From: DASWIV01 sp036397475
Lineage (GTDB): Bacteria; JAJVIF01; JAPKYR01
Length of the DNA: 22,593 nt
NCBI GenBank assembly: GCA_036397475.1
Contig: DASWIV010000209.1
Coordinates: forward strand, 1-22,593
Direction of reading: 5' to 3'
This document shows, one piece after another, positions 21,853 through 22,593 of the stretch; position 1 is the stretch's first letter; each line of letters opens with the position of its first letter. The position numbers and the translations under genes are program-made. The notes under the pieces are model-generated. The model saw only the letters and a program-made list of their open reading frames with translations. It did no database searches and was not told the origin of the DNA.

Positions 21853-22593
21853 TTTCCGAGCCCCCTTTTTTTCCGGCGTTATGGCGATGTTCCAGATCGC
21901 TGCCTATCGGTTCCTTATCAAAATGCCTGTGCCCGACTGGCTCCCGGTACGCTTCCTGCTTAACTGTCAATGCTCCGACCGGACAGGCCTGGATTGCGTG
22001 ACTGTCACGGGTAAGTGATGTCCCGCCAATCCCGTCCGGAGAATTAGCTTTCAGACTGGTCTTGATTCCACGACCTGCCAGTTCCAGCTCATGCTTCCCG
22101 TCATGCTTCACATTCGCTTCGACACACCGTCCGCACATCACGCATCTGTTGCGATCAAGAAAAATATCATCGGCATTGCAAATCAGGTACCGCTCAGGCC
22201 CTTCCGATTCAAGGCAGTACTTCCATTTAAGGCTCGCAGGGAATCCCGCTCCCCCACGTCCGCGAAGCCCCGAGTCGATCACGGCCTGCAAAATTTCTTC
22301 TCGTGACCTCATCACCGCCGAACGTACCGCGGAACCGACCTCACGGTCCGTCAGCAGAACTTCATCGCGCCATCGAATGTTATTCTTGACCATTGAGTGG
22401 ATCAGACTGGATGCATTGCGCCCGTCGCCGGTTTCTTCAATAATCTGATGAGAAGGAATGTCATCCTTGAGATCCTGTATGATCCGGGGAATATTTTCCG
22501 GTGATAATTGCGTGAAAACTGTAACATCTATCAGCATCGCGGGTTCCTGATCGTTCATGCCGATGCAGGACGTCCACCGCAAAGCGAACTTGC
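21842..22593 (-). CDS. Truncated HoxF fused to HoxU C-terminal part, 5' end outside window
   Basis: Partial gene, open to the window edge. The first residues (RWTSCIGMNDQEPAMLID) look like the end of the NuoE-like [2Fe-2S] domain at the front of HoxF. A NuoF-type segment follows, 'EILQAVIDSGLRGRGGAGFP' to 'RYLICNAD' (about 96-138, counted from a TTG at 22582). Normal NuoF then continues with 'EGDPGAF' and some 250 residues for FMN, NADH and the [4Fe-4S] centre. Here it jumps to 'DIFLDRNRCVMCGRCVEAN', which is the middle of HoxU. C147, C150, C153 and C200 (ACPVGAL) could still hold one [4Fe-4S] cluster. The FMN/NADH-binding core and the HoxU [2Fe-2S] domain are missing. NAD reduction by this product seems impossible. 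Confidence 0.78.
   Translation of the reverse strand, partial: KFALRWTSCIGMNDQEPAMLIDVTVFTQLSPENIPRIIQDLKDDIPSHQIIEETGDGRNASSLIHSMVKNNIRWRDEVLLTDREVGSAVRSAVMRSREEILQAVIDSGLRGRGGAGFPASLKWKYCLESEGPERYLICNADDIFLDRNRCVMCGRCVEANVKHDGKHELELAGRGIKTSLKANSPDGIGGTSLTRDSHAIQACPVGALTVKQEAYREPVGHRHFDKEPIGSDLEHRHNAGKKGGSENGR

Overview
The window looks like chromosomal DNA from an uncultivated, probably Gram-negative bacterium. It carries several lipoproteins with clear lipobox signals, a Tat export system with two Tat-type substrates, a periplasmic multi-domain cytochrome c, and parts of an NAD-linked (Hox-type) NiFe hydrogenase. Spacing is compact, base composition is moderate, and GTG and TTG starts are common. 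I cannot assign a phylum from sequence alone. I see no tRNA, rRNA, CRISPR array or insertion sequence.

Layout. Positions 420-1238 encode an Ig-like/FN3 lipoprotein ending in a terminator. Positions 1354-4692 form a forward cluster: an ABC ATPase, an alpha/beta hydrolase, GalU, and a MobA-like nucleotidyltransferase-fold protein with a puzzling start. It converges on tatC-tatA (4695-5696, reverse). From 5854 to 6500 lies a hicB-like antitoxin gene followed by a frameshifted hicA relic. From 6627 to 8288 a tight trio encodes a small membrane protein, a XerC/D-type recombinase and an N-terminally short purine nucleoside phosphorylase-like protein. An acidic lipoprotein (reverse) and a TgpA-like transglutaminase (forward) follow.

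The centre (11285-18860) is a respiratory module. A membrane-anchored protein with five tandem cytochrome c domains is divergent from an operon for a ferredoxin-like subunit, an NrfD/PsrC-like membrane subunit and a 1005-residue TtrA-like molybdopterin oxidoreductase. The large subunit lacks the usual cysteines for the FS0 Fe-S cluster and the usual molybdenum-ligand cysteine. The set therefore resembles quinol-oxidising Qrc or alternative complex III assemblies more than a Mo-dependent reductase. The nearby tatAC genes could export it. I infer electron flow between the quinone pool (NrfD subunit), the Fe-S subunit and the five-domain cytochrome.

The right end (19137-20762) carries a small membrane protein and a PPC-domain lipoprotein, each with a strong terminator. 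The reverse strand from 22593 down to 20814 holds a Hox-type hydrogenase locus that appears to have suffered two internal deletions. One fuses the front of hoxF to the back of hoxU. The other runs from the end of hoxY into the last codons of hoxH, so almost all of the large subunit is missing while its maturation protease remains. Together with the hicA relic and the short PNP gene, the window shows several signs of gene erosion, or of assembly error, which read mapping would separate.
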